64,000 nt of DNA from Sequoia sempervirens (lineage: Eukaryota > Streptophyta > Pinopsida > Cupressales > Cupressaceae), in the NCBI GenBank assembly GCA_007258455.2, contig VDFB02252616.1, forward strand, positions 119,510,552 to 119,574,551, written 5' to 3'. The notes beneath the pieces were generated by a model. The model worked only from the letters and a program-made list of their open reading frames with translations. It did not search any database and was not told the DNA's origin. The position numbers and the translations under genes were made by a program. Within the stretch, counting starts at the first letter, position 1. Every line of letters begins with the position of its first letter. Below are positions 12,040 to 22,672 of this stretch, one piece after another.

Positions 12040-13310
12040 AATTTTATGTGGTTCTATCCATGTACCTCATAAGGACCAATAAGCTTGGAAATGTCCTCAA
12101 ATCTTGAATGATCATAATATTTATGAGATCTTGATTTGGGACTCAAAATGACTTTTAATGGTGATTGGGTATAAAAATTATTTTACAATGAGAACTATCT
12201 TTTGTGATGAGAATATAATAGCTACAAGATAATTTAAAATCTAAAAAAAAATAATACATGAAATACTTTTTTTTGATGATGCAAGAATTATCAATACTCC
12301 TACATCAAACATTTTAGGTAACATAATTTTGAGCATGGTGGTCAAAATCAAGGAAGTGGGAGTTTTTAGCGGGCATCCAAACTAACCCAATTCATCTTTA
12401 AAAATCCATGCATCATCCTTAAGCACTCTTCCCTTCCATATAACCAAATATTCTTTATATTCCTACTTTCTAATTATTATTTTCAACCACTCACTCACAA
12501 TCTACTCTATCATCTACGAGCTTAAAAAACTAGTTGCTTCCAATCTAGTATCTATGGTGATATTATATCCTCATATACACATTTGGATTCATAGTATTCA
12601 TAAAGATATTGACTAATTTGAACATAAATGATATGTTCAATCCTTTTAGTAATACAATACCATAAGCATTGTACAACAATTTGCAAGGGTCACTATTCTT
12701 TGCCTTCAACTTATTTTAGGTTCTTTTAGGTAATATTTCATTTTCAAATGTACCATGATTAATTCAACCTTTGAATAACTCTTTTCTCTTCTATGCTCAT
12801 CATCAATTTCCTTATACTTATTATTACTTCTCTCCGCCTACTCATTTTGTGCATAAACCTCCTGTATAAGTTATAAAAAATCCTCTATATTTGAGCCAAT
12901 GTAGTCTCTATTAGTTACCTTTAACAAGCCTATGACATATTTTAGGCATTCCCCATACATAGTCTAAAAATAGGTCTTATCAATAGACAAACCTAGGAAA
13001 ATATTACTACTCCACTAGCATGGACAATGTGTTTTCTATACCAAAATTCTAATCCTCCACTATATGGTTCCCTATTGGAATTCTTTCTCATATAAATTTG
13101 CAATGTTCATAATTGGCCCCCTCTTAACAAGTAACTTTCTTGTACAAATAAATCCTCAAATAAACACTTACCTCTAATCAAGGGATCCACAAAATTCTTC
13201 CATGCTTTTGCAAAATCTAAACCAATAGTATGCATATTCTTCATCAATTCCATTACAATCAAATCTACAATAAAAGTAGTAAAAAATCCATGCCTCCTAC
13301 TCAAGTCATC
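12040..13310 (-). pseudogene. Integrase remnant of the chromovirus-like element
   Basis: Integrase inserts the element's cDNA into the chromosome. The clearest part is the N-terminal region at 13107-13304, with DFAKAWKNF, an LFVQESYLL segment and GGQLCI, which match the linker between RNase H and the zinc-binding domain of chromovirus integrases. Near 12060-12110 the minus strand reads SKLIGPYEV, matching the KLxGPYEV strand of the C-terminal domain. The catalytic core between them is too decayed to score its D, D and E residues. Multiple stops are present. It is not functional. Confidence 0.6.
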
Positions 13311-13329
13311 TTCAGCCTTATTTTTTACA

Positions 13330-13560
13330 CCATCTATATGCTTAAGAATAAAATAAAATCATTACAAGAATTCTAACCACTTCGTTCAAGTATCTAATTT
13401 AACTTTTATTATTAGTAAATTCAATATTTGATGGTCAGTACATAAAATAAACTCATTAAATAAGGCTTAAATAATTGCATAAAAATCCAAATCATAAATT
13501 AAATATTTCTTCTTAGATTTATTAAACTTATCACTATAATATATAATGGATTTACCTTTT
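13330..13560 (-). pseudogene. RNase H remnant of the chromovirus-like element
   Basis: RNase H degrades the RNA strand of the reverse-transcription hybrid. The minus strand at about 13380-13450 reads EFILCTDHQILNLL and then KLDTWTKWLEFL, matching the gypsy motif (F)xLxTDHxAL...KLxxRxAKWxEFL. The aspartate of TDH is kept. Stops and indels surround it. It follows the RT in the normal order. Confidence 0.65.
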
Positions 13561-13989
13561 TGACTCAAGACAATCTAATAATAATCTTACCATCAATGCC
13601 ACCATCAACTTGAAACAAATTCTATAACTCAAAGTTTGGAAGTGCCAATACTAGGGCCTTCATCACCTTATTTAGTATTTAAAAACTCTTTTTTCTATAA
13701 CTATCCACTCAAATCTACACTTTTGCATGCATCGTTCTATTGATGTATAGATCCAAGTAAAATTCTAAATGAAAATTTGGTAAAAAAATTTCCCATACAT
13801 TTAATCTTTTGACATGTATGGAGCTCTATGACATCATCCATTCAACAATTTCCCTCACTTTTCTTGGATCCATCCTAAAAAAAAAAGATATCAAAAATCC
13901 AAGTATACTGGTCCCTTTTACCATGAAATTGCACATCTTTAGGTTTATACACAATTTATCTTTTCTCAACTATGTTCAAACCTACCAAA

Positions 13990-14400
13990 GGTGTTCAATA
14001 TGATCTTCTATAGTCTTGATAAAAATTAAAATATCATCCAAATAAACAACCACAAAAATAACTAAGAAAGGTTTTATAACTTCATTCATTAACCTCATAA
14101 ATGTACTTGGAGCATTGGTTATTCCAAAGGGTATGACTAACCACTCATACAATCCATCTTATATTTTTAAAGTATTCTTCCATTCATATCTTTTATGGAT
14201 TCTAATATTATTGTAACCAAGTTCTTGAGGCAAGTCTTGGAAAAGTAGTGTTCCCCACTCAAACAATCCACTAGGTCATATGTGTGCATTACTAGAAATC
14301 TAAAGATTATGGTGATCTTATTGATGAAATATGAGTCATATCCTCCATCTAACCATTTCTTTGGTGTAATCACTATAGGTATAGTGCAAGAGATCATACT
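13990..14400 (-). pseudogene. Reverse transcriptase remnant, chromovirus-like
   Basis: Reverse transcriptase copies the element RNA into DNA. Starting at 14400 the minus strand gives PIVITPKKWLDGG, then [39 protein letters not shown] (around 14100-14150) and the catalytic [10 protein letters not shown] (around 14020-14045). These are RT motifs in the correct order and spacing, with YLDD retained. The first catalytic aspartate, normally in YFSKIDL, is lost because the text reads YFSKTCL, and several indels break the frame. It is inactive. Confidence 0.85.
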
Positions 14401-14769
14401 TTACTAAATCAAAGCTTTGTTCATAATTTTTCCACCTATTTTTTTAATTCTACACTCATATCAAGACTCATCTTATGTGGCACCTTATTAGGAAAGTTAA
14501 ACTTTGGAATCAAATCCATATGATGTGAAATTATCTATGTCAAGTTTAAATAAAACCCAATGCATTTCATTATTTGTGATATCCTTAGTCTTTCTTTAAT
14601 AGAAGCTCTACCTTTGGCTCCTCTAAGATACACAACTTAATTTCCTTTGTTGGTGTAGGTTTCACAACTAGATCATAACATTTATGTGTCTCTTTAATCT
14701 CGTTTTGGAATTATTTGGATGATAAGAAAATTATATGGCCATATATGGCATCCTCCTTAAATCCTTCAT

Positions 14770-15064
14770 TAACATAAAATAAAACTTTTTTCTACCCTTG
14801 GTGATGGTGAATGCATTTTTTCTTCCATTATTGATAGTGCAAACAACATACTACTATGTTCTTCCCAACAACATGAAACAAATCCATAGGAACTGTATTA
14901 CACCATACCTCATATGCATAACCTCCAATAGAAAATTCCACTAAGATTTTTTCTCATATAGTCATTTGTTGACCTTTTTATAGCTATAACATAAAAGGAT
15001 TAGTATGTGATATTTACTTTAGGCCTATCTTGTGTACCATCTTAGTGGATACTAAGCTATACAT
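14770..15064 (-). pseudogene. Protease C-terminal half, split by an insert
   Basis: The minus strand from about 15064 downward reads SLVSTKMVHKIGL, then LVEFSIGGYAYEVWCNTVPMD. This matches the second half of a plant gypsy retropepsin: N(V/I)VSxxMVxKLxL...FSIGxYxDxVWCDVVPMD. The first half, carrying the active-site aspartate, lies at about 16108-16200, so about 1 kb of foreign DNA separates the halves. The usual VWCDVVPM reads VWCNTVPM, and stops are present. This frame would have processed the polyprotein. Confidence 0.65.
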
Positions 15065-16114
15065 GTTTCCTCATGTAGAGGAGGAATTTGACACCATCAA
15101 GATGACAATATCTCAAGGGGTGAATGGTCCTCAACTACCTCAAGGATCAAAGATCAGGTGATGGGATAAAATAGTGAGAGTTCCAAAAACAAAAAGAGTA
15201 GGTCGCATAGGTCTCCTGGAAAAATTGGCAATCTCTCGACCAAGGATGACAGTGCAACACATAGAAATCCCCACAATGCAAGAATCTTGTACATACCGAA
15301 AACTAAGAATGTCACAAAAAATAGCAAAGAAACTACTACTACTCTGATTTCTAGGAACATTTAAAATGCAAGGAAGATAATAGAGAATAATAGAGAATAA
15401 AGTAAATTAAACTAAGTGAAATTTAAATGATAAAATGAAAGAAGAGAAAGAAAATGCTCACAACAAACCAAGCAATGAAGTGTCCAGCAAAGAAATATCT
15501 CCAACACCTATAAGGCCCGAGGAAGCCAAAGAGAGAAAGAAAGAGAGAGTTATGAGAGCCAAGAGAGTTGTAGAGAACATTGTGAGAACTTGGAAACTAT
15601 TGTAGGAAGTTGTAGATATTTGTGCAAGCTTGAGAGAAAGATAAAAAGAAAAGAGAGAATTTCCAAGAGAGATCAAGAGAGAGAAAATGAAGTGAAAAGA
15701 TAGATTTAAAAGAGAGAAGAGGAGGGAAAAGTAGTTTCCTAAGCCATTACAAAGCATCTTGGGCTATTTCCACCAACAAAAATAGGGTAACAAGTGGAAA
15801 AATGCTCAAAAATGTTCATTTGAACATATAAATGTCATAGGACACTAGCACAATGTATGAATGTCTATGTGGTGCGTTAGTGTCCAAACAAATTACGCTA
15901 AAAAATAATTTGGGAAATGAGGAAAACACAAGGTTAATGCAAAACTAATGCAAGAAGGTAGTTGTTGAAAATGGGTTTTTGAGCATCTTGAGAGGGAAGA
16001 GGGCTGATGCAAGGGCTAAGATGATCCTACACAAATACAAAGGGAGTGGAAAATAAAGTGGATATAAAAGTGTAGGTGAAATTGCAAGGGTATGCAATTT
16101 TTGATAGTATACAT
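15065..16114. mobile_element. About 1 kb insert inside the gypsy protease
   Basis: The protease homology stops after IIDGC near 16110 and resumes at SLVSTKMV near 15064. The word TATACAT occurs at both borders (15058-15064 and 16108-16114) and may be a target duplication. The insert has no recognised domain and no clear terminal inverted repeats. It includes a GA-rich tract (about 15500-15720) of AGAGAGAAAG words that produces meaningless open frames. Its class is unknown. Confidence 0.45.
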
Positions 16115-16215
16115 CCATCTATGATCATCTTACAATAATTTTCACTTGAATTACACCTAGTTTGGAAGTTACTCTTCCTTAACCATGGTTTTCTATCATC
16201 ACTAACAAGCTTAAA
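16115..16215 (-). pseudogene. Protease N-terminal half with active-site motif
   Basis: The minus strand reads LRKSNFQTRCNSS, then YCKMIIDGC. This fits the start of a gypsy retropepsin, in which a TRC element precedes the catalytic IIDGGS motif. The catalytic aspartate is kept. The following Gly-Ser is replaced at the junction with the insert at 15065-16114. The region upstream toward 16650 is decayed linker between gag and protease. Confidence 0.6.
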
Positions 16216-16639
16216 TAATTCCTTATGCAACATCATGTTATCTCCACATTCAGGTGTCATACTCTTTGAAAATACTTTACTAGATTCATTACTCCATTGA
16301 GAAATATGGACTCTCTTATTAGTGTATCATGCTCTTTTTCCACTTTTAGACTCTTGAATTCCTAGTGGCTTACAAGTAATCACATATAAAATAGGTACCA
16401 CTGAGTATACTTCCACAACATCCTCTATCATTTCCATTCACTTTCTTGGGATTATTCTCATCTTTGGATTCTTTTGCACCACCATTGAATCTTGTGGTCT
16501 CCTTTTGTGCATTCCCTTATTTGTCTCCCTACGTAATCCTTTGTCACTACTCTTACCCTATTCTTTTTTTAATTTCTAGATAGCTTCTCCTTTGGCCTTA
16601 ATCCAAGCTAGTAGGCATTGTTAATTGAATCAACTATTA

Positions 16640-17000
16640 ACAAATAACTCTCATCTTGAATTTCATGAGCTACAACACATTTCATACTAAGACACCTTTG
16701 CAATATCCTCCATGTGACTTACTTAGATATTAAAATAGTAAAAATCCTTGGTGTAGTCCTTCATAGTCATTCCTCTTTGCCAAAAATTACATAGTTTTTT
16801 GAACAAATCCAAATTATGATTTATAGGAAAAAAATAACCTTTCAATTGTGCCAACGTCTAATCCCATCTATTGATATTTGGACTACTCCATGCATTCTTT
16901 TTGCACATATTCCCACAAAAAGGTTGTATGATCCTTAAACCTAGTGGTTGCATACTTGAATCTCTTAGCTAGGAACTCTAATGGATTAAAATTATAAATA
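16640..17000 (-). pseudogene. Gag remnant of the chromovirus-like element
   Basis: Gag forms the particle that packages the element RNA. Between 17000 and 16700 the minus strand gives FKDHTTFLWEYVQKE, then in another frame AQLKGYFFPINHNLDLF, KKLCNFWQRGMTMKDYTKDF. This matches the plant gypsy gag block WW(E)xV....W..(L)K..F.P......KL..L.Q..MTVxDYTxEF. At least two frameshifts and several stops interrupt it. No zinc knuckle was found. Confidence 0.7.
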
Positions 17001-17408
17001 CTTATCCAAATCATGGATCCAATCAAAAAATTATTCAAGATCCAAAATTCATGAATAACAATAGTTCGCTATTGAATAGATAGTAAGTGTCATATACTGG
17101 AAATTAAACCTTTCTTTTAGGGTGTTTCTTGATGATTGAAATTGAAATAATGATATATTTGGTTTTTACTAGCCAAAGATGTAAAATATATAAGATACTA
17201 CATACATTATGACTTTGTAATAATTTTATTTTTTTTATAGACTATATTTTTAATTTTCCCACTAATAGACAATGACAGATTGAAACAAAAATGTCCCTAT
17301 CTACAAATTACAAAAGGAATAGTAATAAGGTGGATGAATGCATGTGTTTATGCATGCAATTTTGTGTGGATACACATACTTTTATATATATAATGTACAT
17401 ATGTGCAT
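17001..17408. other. Left flank of the OUTER element
   Basis: AT-rich sequence with no recognised feature. The five bases TGCAT (17404-17408) would be the OUTER target duplication, but the other flank is outside the window, so this cannot be tested. Confidence 0.5.
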
Positions 17409-18737
17409 TGTTTTATAGGAAAAATGATCCTAGATCTAACTAGGCTTAGCTACTTTTCACTTATAAAACATTTGGAATTCAGATTGGCAAGAGTATGACA
17501 TTAACTTGCAACATAAAAGGTGAGTCAATGAACCTTGGATCTGAATTCTTTGGGGGTTGGAAATTATTTTTTGATGAAATGCAATGATACAACTAAATGA
17601 CTATGAGAATGTACTATTATGATATGAATGCAAAGAAACTCGAAATTGGCAGTCAAATTTAAAGACCAAAAATGGAGAAAGTAGACATGTGTGCACTTGT
17701 GATTCAAATCTAACCTAATTTTGGGTGGAATAGGGCACACAGATGCCCTAGTTTGGGTGTCTGGAACTAAATTATGATTGTACATTCCTTAGGTCTCTAG
17801 TTTGTAGCCTCTTCCTTCTAGATCCTATAGTCAGATCTTTGCTTTTTGCTGAGATATTGTAGTTTTGTAAGATCTTGTCAAGTTGTAGGGTTTAAATGCA
17901 TGAATGAGTGAATTTTCTTCAAATATTCATCCAATACTATTTAGATCTATACTTGAACATTCAAAAGGAAAGGAAGGGTTTTTCTATATAGGTGCTTACC
18001 TCAGTCAAACCCTGTGTTGGTGTTTCCACCTCCACATTGGTAAAGTTGATGATAAAGGGAGCTTATCCTTTTGAGGGATAGATACTAAATGATAATGGAA
18101 GTAATGAATTGAATTTTTTCTAGAACTCGCCACTTGAATATGATATTATTAAAGGATTTAAGTCATACACATCACGCCAAGGCTTATTGCAATTTGTCTT
18201 GGAAACCTACAAGAATTAATACTCACAAAGAAAATGAATGCATAAACATGAAAAAACTCACATAAAACTTGAAATGATGCATTGATGATGAAATTCTATA
18301 GATTCTTCTCTTGATTTCTCTTGAATTAAATTTTTGAAATATAATGATTGCTCTTCCCTTTTCTTGTTAATTAAAAATGTGAAAATACTATGTAATTTAT
18401 CTAATTTCCCAAAAATTAAATCTTGATAGTCGACAATCAAAATTTGAATTTATTATTTCTAAATTACTACTACCAAAAATTTGAAATTTGGGGTCACATT
18501 AAGGGGACAGGGTGCAAGGATTCCCTAGTCCAAATCCCTCATTTTTTTGGGATCTAAAGTTTTTGGAGAAAAATATTAGATGTATAATTGGGTATAACAT
18601 ATTTGATTTCTTGATAAAATTAAAATAGGCCATGGAGTGCATAATTTAGGAAATTAGGTGTACAATTAGGTCCAATCACTTAAGGGGGAGTAAAACATAG
18701 TGTGAAATTGTTAAGGGTGACAATTTAAGATGCTACA
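17409..18737 (-). mobile_element. 3' LTR of the OUTER gypsy element
   Basis: This 1329 bp segment begins TG and ends CA, and its first ~145 bases match the sequence at 63857-64000 closely: GATCCTAGAT(C/T)TAACTAGG, TTAGCTACTTTTCACTT, GATTGGCAAG(A/G)GTATGA and AAAGGTGAGTCAAT. It borders a polypurine tract on the minus strand (18738-18755). The partner at 63857 borders a primer site. Together these define a minus-strand element of which this is the 3' LTR. Confidence 0.85.
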
Positions 18738-18755
18738 TTTAGCCCCCACTTTAGT
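18738..18755 (-). promoter_or_regulatory. Polypurine tract of the OUTER element
   Basis: On the minus strand the run AAAGTGGGGGCTAAA directly precedes TGTAGCATC, the first bases of the 3' LTR. Position and composition fit the primer for plus-strand DNA synthesis. Confidence 0.8.
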
Positions 18756-19924
18756 GAGAGTATGAACTTACACTCAGACTCACACTAAAGTAGAAACATG
18801 TCAAGAGGGGTTCAATTATACAAATATTGAAGAGATAGGATGAAACTTAATCTAGGGATGTGGTAGCCCCCAAGATTTAATATCCCATGGAGAAACAACA
18901 AGAGGAAAAAGGAACACACATGTGAAGTGGAATGCAACATGGAAAACACAAAGTATACACAATGAAGACTGTAGCATATAACATAATGGAACAAAATAAA
19001 ACACAAATACAATGCCAACATGATGCAAACACTTAACATACAATAATCACAAAATAAAAACACAAGGTTAGTACTATAAGGATTCAAGTTAGTAAGACAA
19101 AGAGACCTCGACATTAAATTTATCTCAAATACCAAACATCATCCATCAAATGTGTTTTTTTTTAAAATGGTGCTCTCACAAGGATGTTAAATCACTCATG
19201 AGCTACATAGATCTATTGGCTAGCAAGTTGTGTTATGCTAGGTTTCCATTTAATATGATGGGTTTCACAAGGCTAGCAAGCTACATTATGCTAGGAATCT
19301 CATGAAACACATGGCTCCATTAATAAGAAAGTTGTGTTATGCTAGGTGGCCATGTTAAAAATGATCTAAACTGATAGAGGTCAACAAACTCCATTATGAT
19401 AGGAATATGTAAACCATGCTTCAGGGAGCACACAAAAATCACTTAGGGGGTGCATAAAGTTTAACATCACAGGGGACAAATAAATTCTTAACGTCACATG
19501 GGAGAAATTGATAACCATGCCTCAGGGGGCATTATAACAACACCATCACTAAAGGGGTATGTCAACAAGTCAAATATCCGAAGATGTTTATGACATGGCT
19601 AGGGGATAGCCCCCCCTTAAAATGTGAACATACTTGCTATGTTGGTATTTTAAAGAAGAAAAGGGGAAGAAGGGATCCTTGAAAAGAATGCACACCTCCA
19701 AAAAACTAGTTATCATTGCCACCCAAGTGTAGAGACAAGAAAAAACATGAAATAGACTATCGTGTTGCTACCATGAAAAATATAGTTGCACCTAAGATTG
19801 TACACCATGAATTTCAATGAGAAAACACATAAAGCTACAAATGCCACATAGTGAGGAGCAACACCATAGAATAAAGATAATTAGTTTTTAGAAGGATTCA
19901 GTGCATCCACACATGGGGGAGCAC
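18756..19924 (-). other. 3' untranslated region of the OUTER element, with ~54 bp repeats
   Basis: No reverse transcriptase or integrase homology is present where these domains should lie. At about 19215-19410 a degenerate ~54 bp unit, with core TAGCAAG(T/C)T..(G/A)TTATGCTAGG, repeats four times. Two short blocks with ATGCCTCAGGGGGCA (about 19500-19530) resemble ATGCCTCAGGGGTACAT in the MIDDLE element (about 29660), suggesting shared 3' regions of related Tat families. Confidence 0.5.
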
Positions 19925-20410
19925 CACAATCACTAAGTTGTTTTATTTTATTACTCAAGGCGTAAAATTCATTGGTACAATGACCATGCACTCGATGATA
20001 TGCACAAAATGATTTATTGATAAAATTTATTTCATGTTTTTGGAGGAAGGGTAATCAAGTGGGATTTGAGAAGCCTTGAAAAAATATACTCTTTCTTAGT
20101 AGTAGTAGACATTCATTTCTCTTGTGAAGAAAATATTGCTTGCATACCACATCCTTCCAACTCAGATGAAGAAGTCTTATCTAAATTCTCATGAGAAGAA
20201 TTGGTTCTTTCATGAGAACACAAATCATTTTTAATTTTTTAAAATTTAAGCATCTTCCACACATGAGGGATGCAAGTTAAGGATCCCCCATCACCAACAT
20301 CAAATGATGTATTTGGTTTTGTTGATGTAGAACAAGATTGAGTAAATTAACAACAAGACTCGTTAGGTTTAGATTGTGAGATTTTGTACTCTCCCATAAA
20401 GAAGGATGTA
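19925..20410 (-). pseudogene. Zinc-knuckle-like segment of the OUTER element
   Basis: At about 19950-20030 the minus strand reads FCAYHRVHGHCTNEFYALSNKIKQL. This is the C-x2-H-x4-H zinc-binding block that sits between gag and protease in Tat elements (usual form YCxYHRxxGHxTxxCxxLKxxIxxLI), with the final Cys replaced by Phe. Here it lies downstream of the protease segment instead of upstream, so the element is rearranged or derived by deletion. Several stops break the frame. No other domain was recognised in this stretch. Confidence 0.5.
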
Positions 20411-20414
20411 AAAC

Positions 20415-20880
20415 CTAATGAAACCCAATCATCATGTAAGAGTTTTTTATCAATGAGATACCATCATGATTATCTTCAACATGTATAGGTTCTACCTTTG
20501 AAGTTGGGATTAAAGTATTAAGAGAGTTGGAAGTGTTATGATCTTCTTGGACTTGTGCATTATAGATTTTTTCATCTGCTTTAACCATATATATCTTATT
20601 ATTATATTCATACTTTATCTCATGGTGAAGAGTAGACGAGACTCCCTTCATGGCGCGAATCCATGTTCTACCTAGAAGAAGATTGTATGAAAGAGGTCCT
20701 AGCATGATATGGACAAGGGTAGGTAAAACCATAGACCCTACCTTAATGGGTAGCGTGATTATCCCAAATAGTTTCTTACTAACATTGTCAAAGCCACAAA
20801 TAGAAATATCATTAGGTTCTATAAGATTCTTATCCACACCAACTTTATCTGGAAGATTAATGCTACATTAAGACTTGATC
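20415..20880 (-). pseudogene. Protease C-terminal part of the OUTER element
   Basis: The retropepsin region of a Tat-type gypsy polyprotein. The 140-residue open frame at 20415-20837 reads ICGFDNVSKKLFGIITLPIKVG, then YNLLLGRTWIRAMKGVSSTLHHEIKY. This matches the conserved post-active-site block GF......G.I.LP..VG....YNLLLGRxWI..M..VxSTLHxxIKY. The active-site part lies at 56134-56200, on the other side of the 35 kb MIDDLE insertion. Across the junction the two halves are colinear, with a D-N-G-S-S active-site motif spanning it. One stop lies between the junction and this open frame. Confidence 0.8.
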
Positions 20881-20885
20881 CATTG
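20881..20885. repeat. Target-site duplication CATTG (left) of the MIDDLE element
   Basis: CATTG directly precedes the left LTR and recurs at 56129-56133 directly after the right LTR. Such a 5 bp direct repeat is the signature of LTR-retrotransposon integration and proves that 20886-56128 entered as one element. Confidence 0.93.
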
Positions 20886-21208
20886 TGTAACATCTAGAAA
20901 ATACAGAAGAAAGGTTAAAAGCACACACTCAATGCGATCTAAGCTCTAATGCAATCTAAGCTAAACAATAGAGAACAAAGGAAAGCTAAAACTTAAATAA
21001 ACTGAACAATCTCACCCAATATCTACGTAATTCCATGTATAACCTCGATTTCCCTTCTCCATTTTGTCGTTGTAGTATAATTGTCCTTAGATTTCTCTTG
21101 TGCAAGTATAGTCTGTGATAGTGATTTAGCAAAACATCGAAGATTCAAATAATATGCATGCTTCCAAAAGTCATAAGATTTTGGGAGGGAGAGGAATGAT
21201 GAAAGACA

Positions 21209-21231
21209 AATCAATTTATAGAAAATTGATC
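21209..21231 (-). promoter_or_regulatory. TATA box inside a 23 bp inverted repeat, MIDDLE LTR
   Basis: On the minus strand a TCTATAAATTG TATA-like box lies in the loop and arm of an inverted repeat with 9 bp arms GATCAATTT and AAATTGATC. The repeat is perfect in the other LTR copies (about 23617-23640 and 55238-55260); this copy has one arm base changed. It is the best promoter candidate for the element's sense transcript. Confidence 0.6.
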
Positions 21232-21347
21232 ATTTGAATGACATGCCAGGATTGAAAGATCAACGAACGGTTGAGATCAAAAGATTAGACATGCATTATG
21301 ATAACTGTTAGTAGTGACATGAGTGATACAAATTAGAAATAGAAATA

Positions 21348-22031
21348 AAGATTAAATAAATGATTTAATCTTCGAGTTTGGTATTCGAAAACAGAAGAAT
21401 AGTATTTGCATGACAAAGATAAAGATGGATTAAAGCAACTCTTTATTTGAATGCACAAACAAGATTTAATTAATTAAATAGAAATATTTAATTAATATGC
21501 ATGTACACACAATTGAGTTAGAACTAGATGATTGAATGATATGACAAAGAGATTACTCGAGAAAGCCACTTAGACATTAAATCTTAAGTTAACTAAGCAA
21601 TTTAAATAGATGTCGAGTTGAGTCAAAGTGAATACTTAGATAAATCACACAATTATCCAATTATAGAAGAATGCGTTAACATAGAATTTATGAATTAAAT
21701 AATTCAGTTAATTCAAGATTTGATATTTGAAGAATAATTAAATAAATAAGATTTATTTAATTAAGTGACAAAGGGATTAAATGAACAATTAAATAAATAA
21801 AAGATTTATTTAATTATAGTTGACATATGATAAAAGGGTAAATTAAATAAGAATTTATTTAATTTGACAAGAAGGATAAGGTTAATTAGTAACATAATTA
21901 AATAAAAAAGGTTTATTTAATTAATCAGATAGAATAAAGAAAATGTGAATCAATTAAATAATTAAGATTATTTAATTAATAGAAGAAATGAAGACTTTTA
22001 GAAAATAATTAAATAATTGACATTATTTAAT
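21348..22031. repeat. Array of nine AT-rich hairpins in the LTR
   Basis: Nine inverted repeats follow one another. Arm and loop positions: 21348-21372 (10 bp arm AAGATTAAAT), 21469-21496 (12 bp), 21692-21714 (9 bp, one mismatch here, perfect in other copies), 21735-21763 (13 bp arm TAATTAAATAAAT), 21787-21815 (12 bp), 21840-21865 (11 bp), 21895-21923 (12 bp), 21952-21977 (11 bp), 22008-22031 (10 bp). Loops are 3-5 nt. Most are built on ATTAAATAA and TTATTTAAT. The same array is kept in the copies at 23379-24508 and 54914-56128. Confidence 0.9.
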
Positions 22032-22100
22032 CATGACCATAGAAATATGAATTATGAAGAAATTGAAGTCGCAGGCTTAGACCAGATTTCAGTGTCTACA

Positions 22101-22113
22101 TTTGCCCCTCTTT
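22101..22113 (-). promoter_or_regulatory. Polypurine tract next to LTR copy A
   Basis: Minus strand AAAGAGGGGCAAA immediately before the LTR start TGTAGACAC. The same tract recurs at 23171-23183 (AAAGAGGGGTAAA) and 24509-24521, each next to an LTR copy end. Confidence 0.85.
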
Positions 22114-22275
22114 GATATAATGTCATTTTGGCGTTATGTCAAAGAAAATTGATCAAAAATATGCCCCAGTAATTCCCTAGTGTAAACAGGTAAAGGTATG
22201 CCCACTCGGGAAAATTGACAAATTTTTGAAAAATTTCAAAAAAAAAAAATTGGAAATAGTCCTGATTAGTCAATT
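22114..22275 (-). repeat. Repeat copy of the element's 3' internal end
   Basis: This ~160 bp block (TTGGCGTTATGTCAAAGAAA ... GTCAATTTGTTAG) also follows the LTR ends at 23170 and 24508. It is the internal sequence just upstream of the polypurine tract. At its right end it joins the middle of an LTR at a shared GTTAG word. Confidence 0.85.
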
Positions 22276-22672
22276 TGTTAGAACTAGATGACTGAATGTT
22301 ATGACAAAGAGATTACTCGAGAAAGCCACTTAGACATTAAATCTTGAGTTAATTGAGCGATTTAAATAGATGTCGAGTCTAGTCAAAGTGAATGCTTAGA
22401 TAACTCACACAATTATCCAAATATAGAGGAATGTGTTAAAATAGAATTTATGAATTAAATAATTTATTTAATTCAAGATTTGATATTTGAAGAATAATTA
22501 AATAAATAAGATTTATTTAATTAAGTGACGAAGGGATTAAATGAATAATTAAATAAATAAAGGATTTATTTAATTATAGTTGACATATAATAAAGAATAA
22601 ATTAAATAAGAATTTATTTAATTTGACAAGAAGGATAAAGTTAATTAGTAACATAATTAAATAAAAAGTGCT
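22276..22672 (-). repeat. LTR fragment (internal part)
   Basis: Matches LTR copy A from about 21517 to 21913 (from GTTAGAACTAGATGA through the AT hairpins to AATTAAATAAAAAG), then stops abruptly. It lacks both LTR ends, so it arose by recombination or slippage, not by insertion. Confidence 0.85.

Larger units (their letters stand above)
12040..17000 (-). mobile_element. Decayed chromovirus-like Ty3/gypsy element
   Basis: Reading the minus strand from high to low coordinates gives the normal gypsy order gag, protease, reverse transcriptase, RNase H, integrase. The RT motif (INKITI...DCLSG...YFSK), the YLDDIL box, the C-T-D-H-Q RNase H start and the L-C-I-type integrase N-terminus fit plant chromoviruses of the Tekay/CRM kind rather than Tat. 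Every domain has stops and frameshifts. No LTR pair was identified. It lies just left of the OUTER element and is probably the oldest recognisable element here. Confidence 0.75.
20886..22100 (-). mobile_element. Outermost 3' LTR (copy A) of the MIDDLE element
   Basis: 1215 bp, beginning TGTAACATC and ending GTGTCTACA on the plus strand. It matches the 5' LTR at 54914-56128 over its whole length and is the same length. The plus-strand right edge abuts a polypurine tract (minus strand AAAGAGGGGCAAA, 22101-22113). The left edge abuts the CATTG target duplication. Confidence 0.93.

Noticed and set aside
15458..15757. 99-codon minus-strand open frame in the GA-rich tract
   Set aside because: Leu/Ser/Phe-rich translation of AGAGAAAG simple sequence, no domain.
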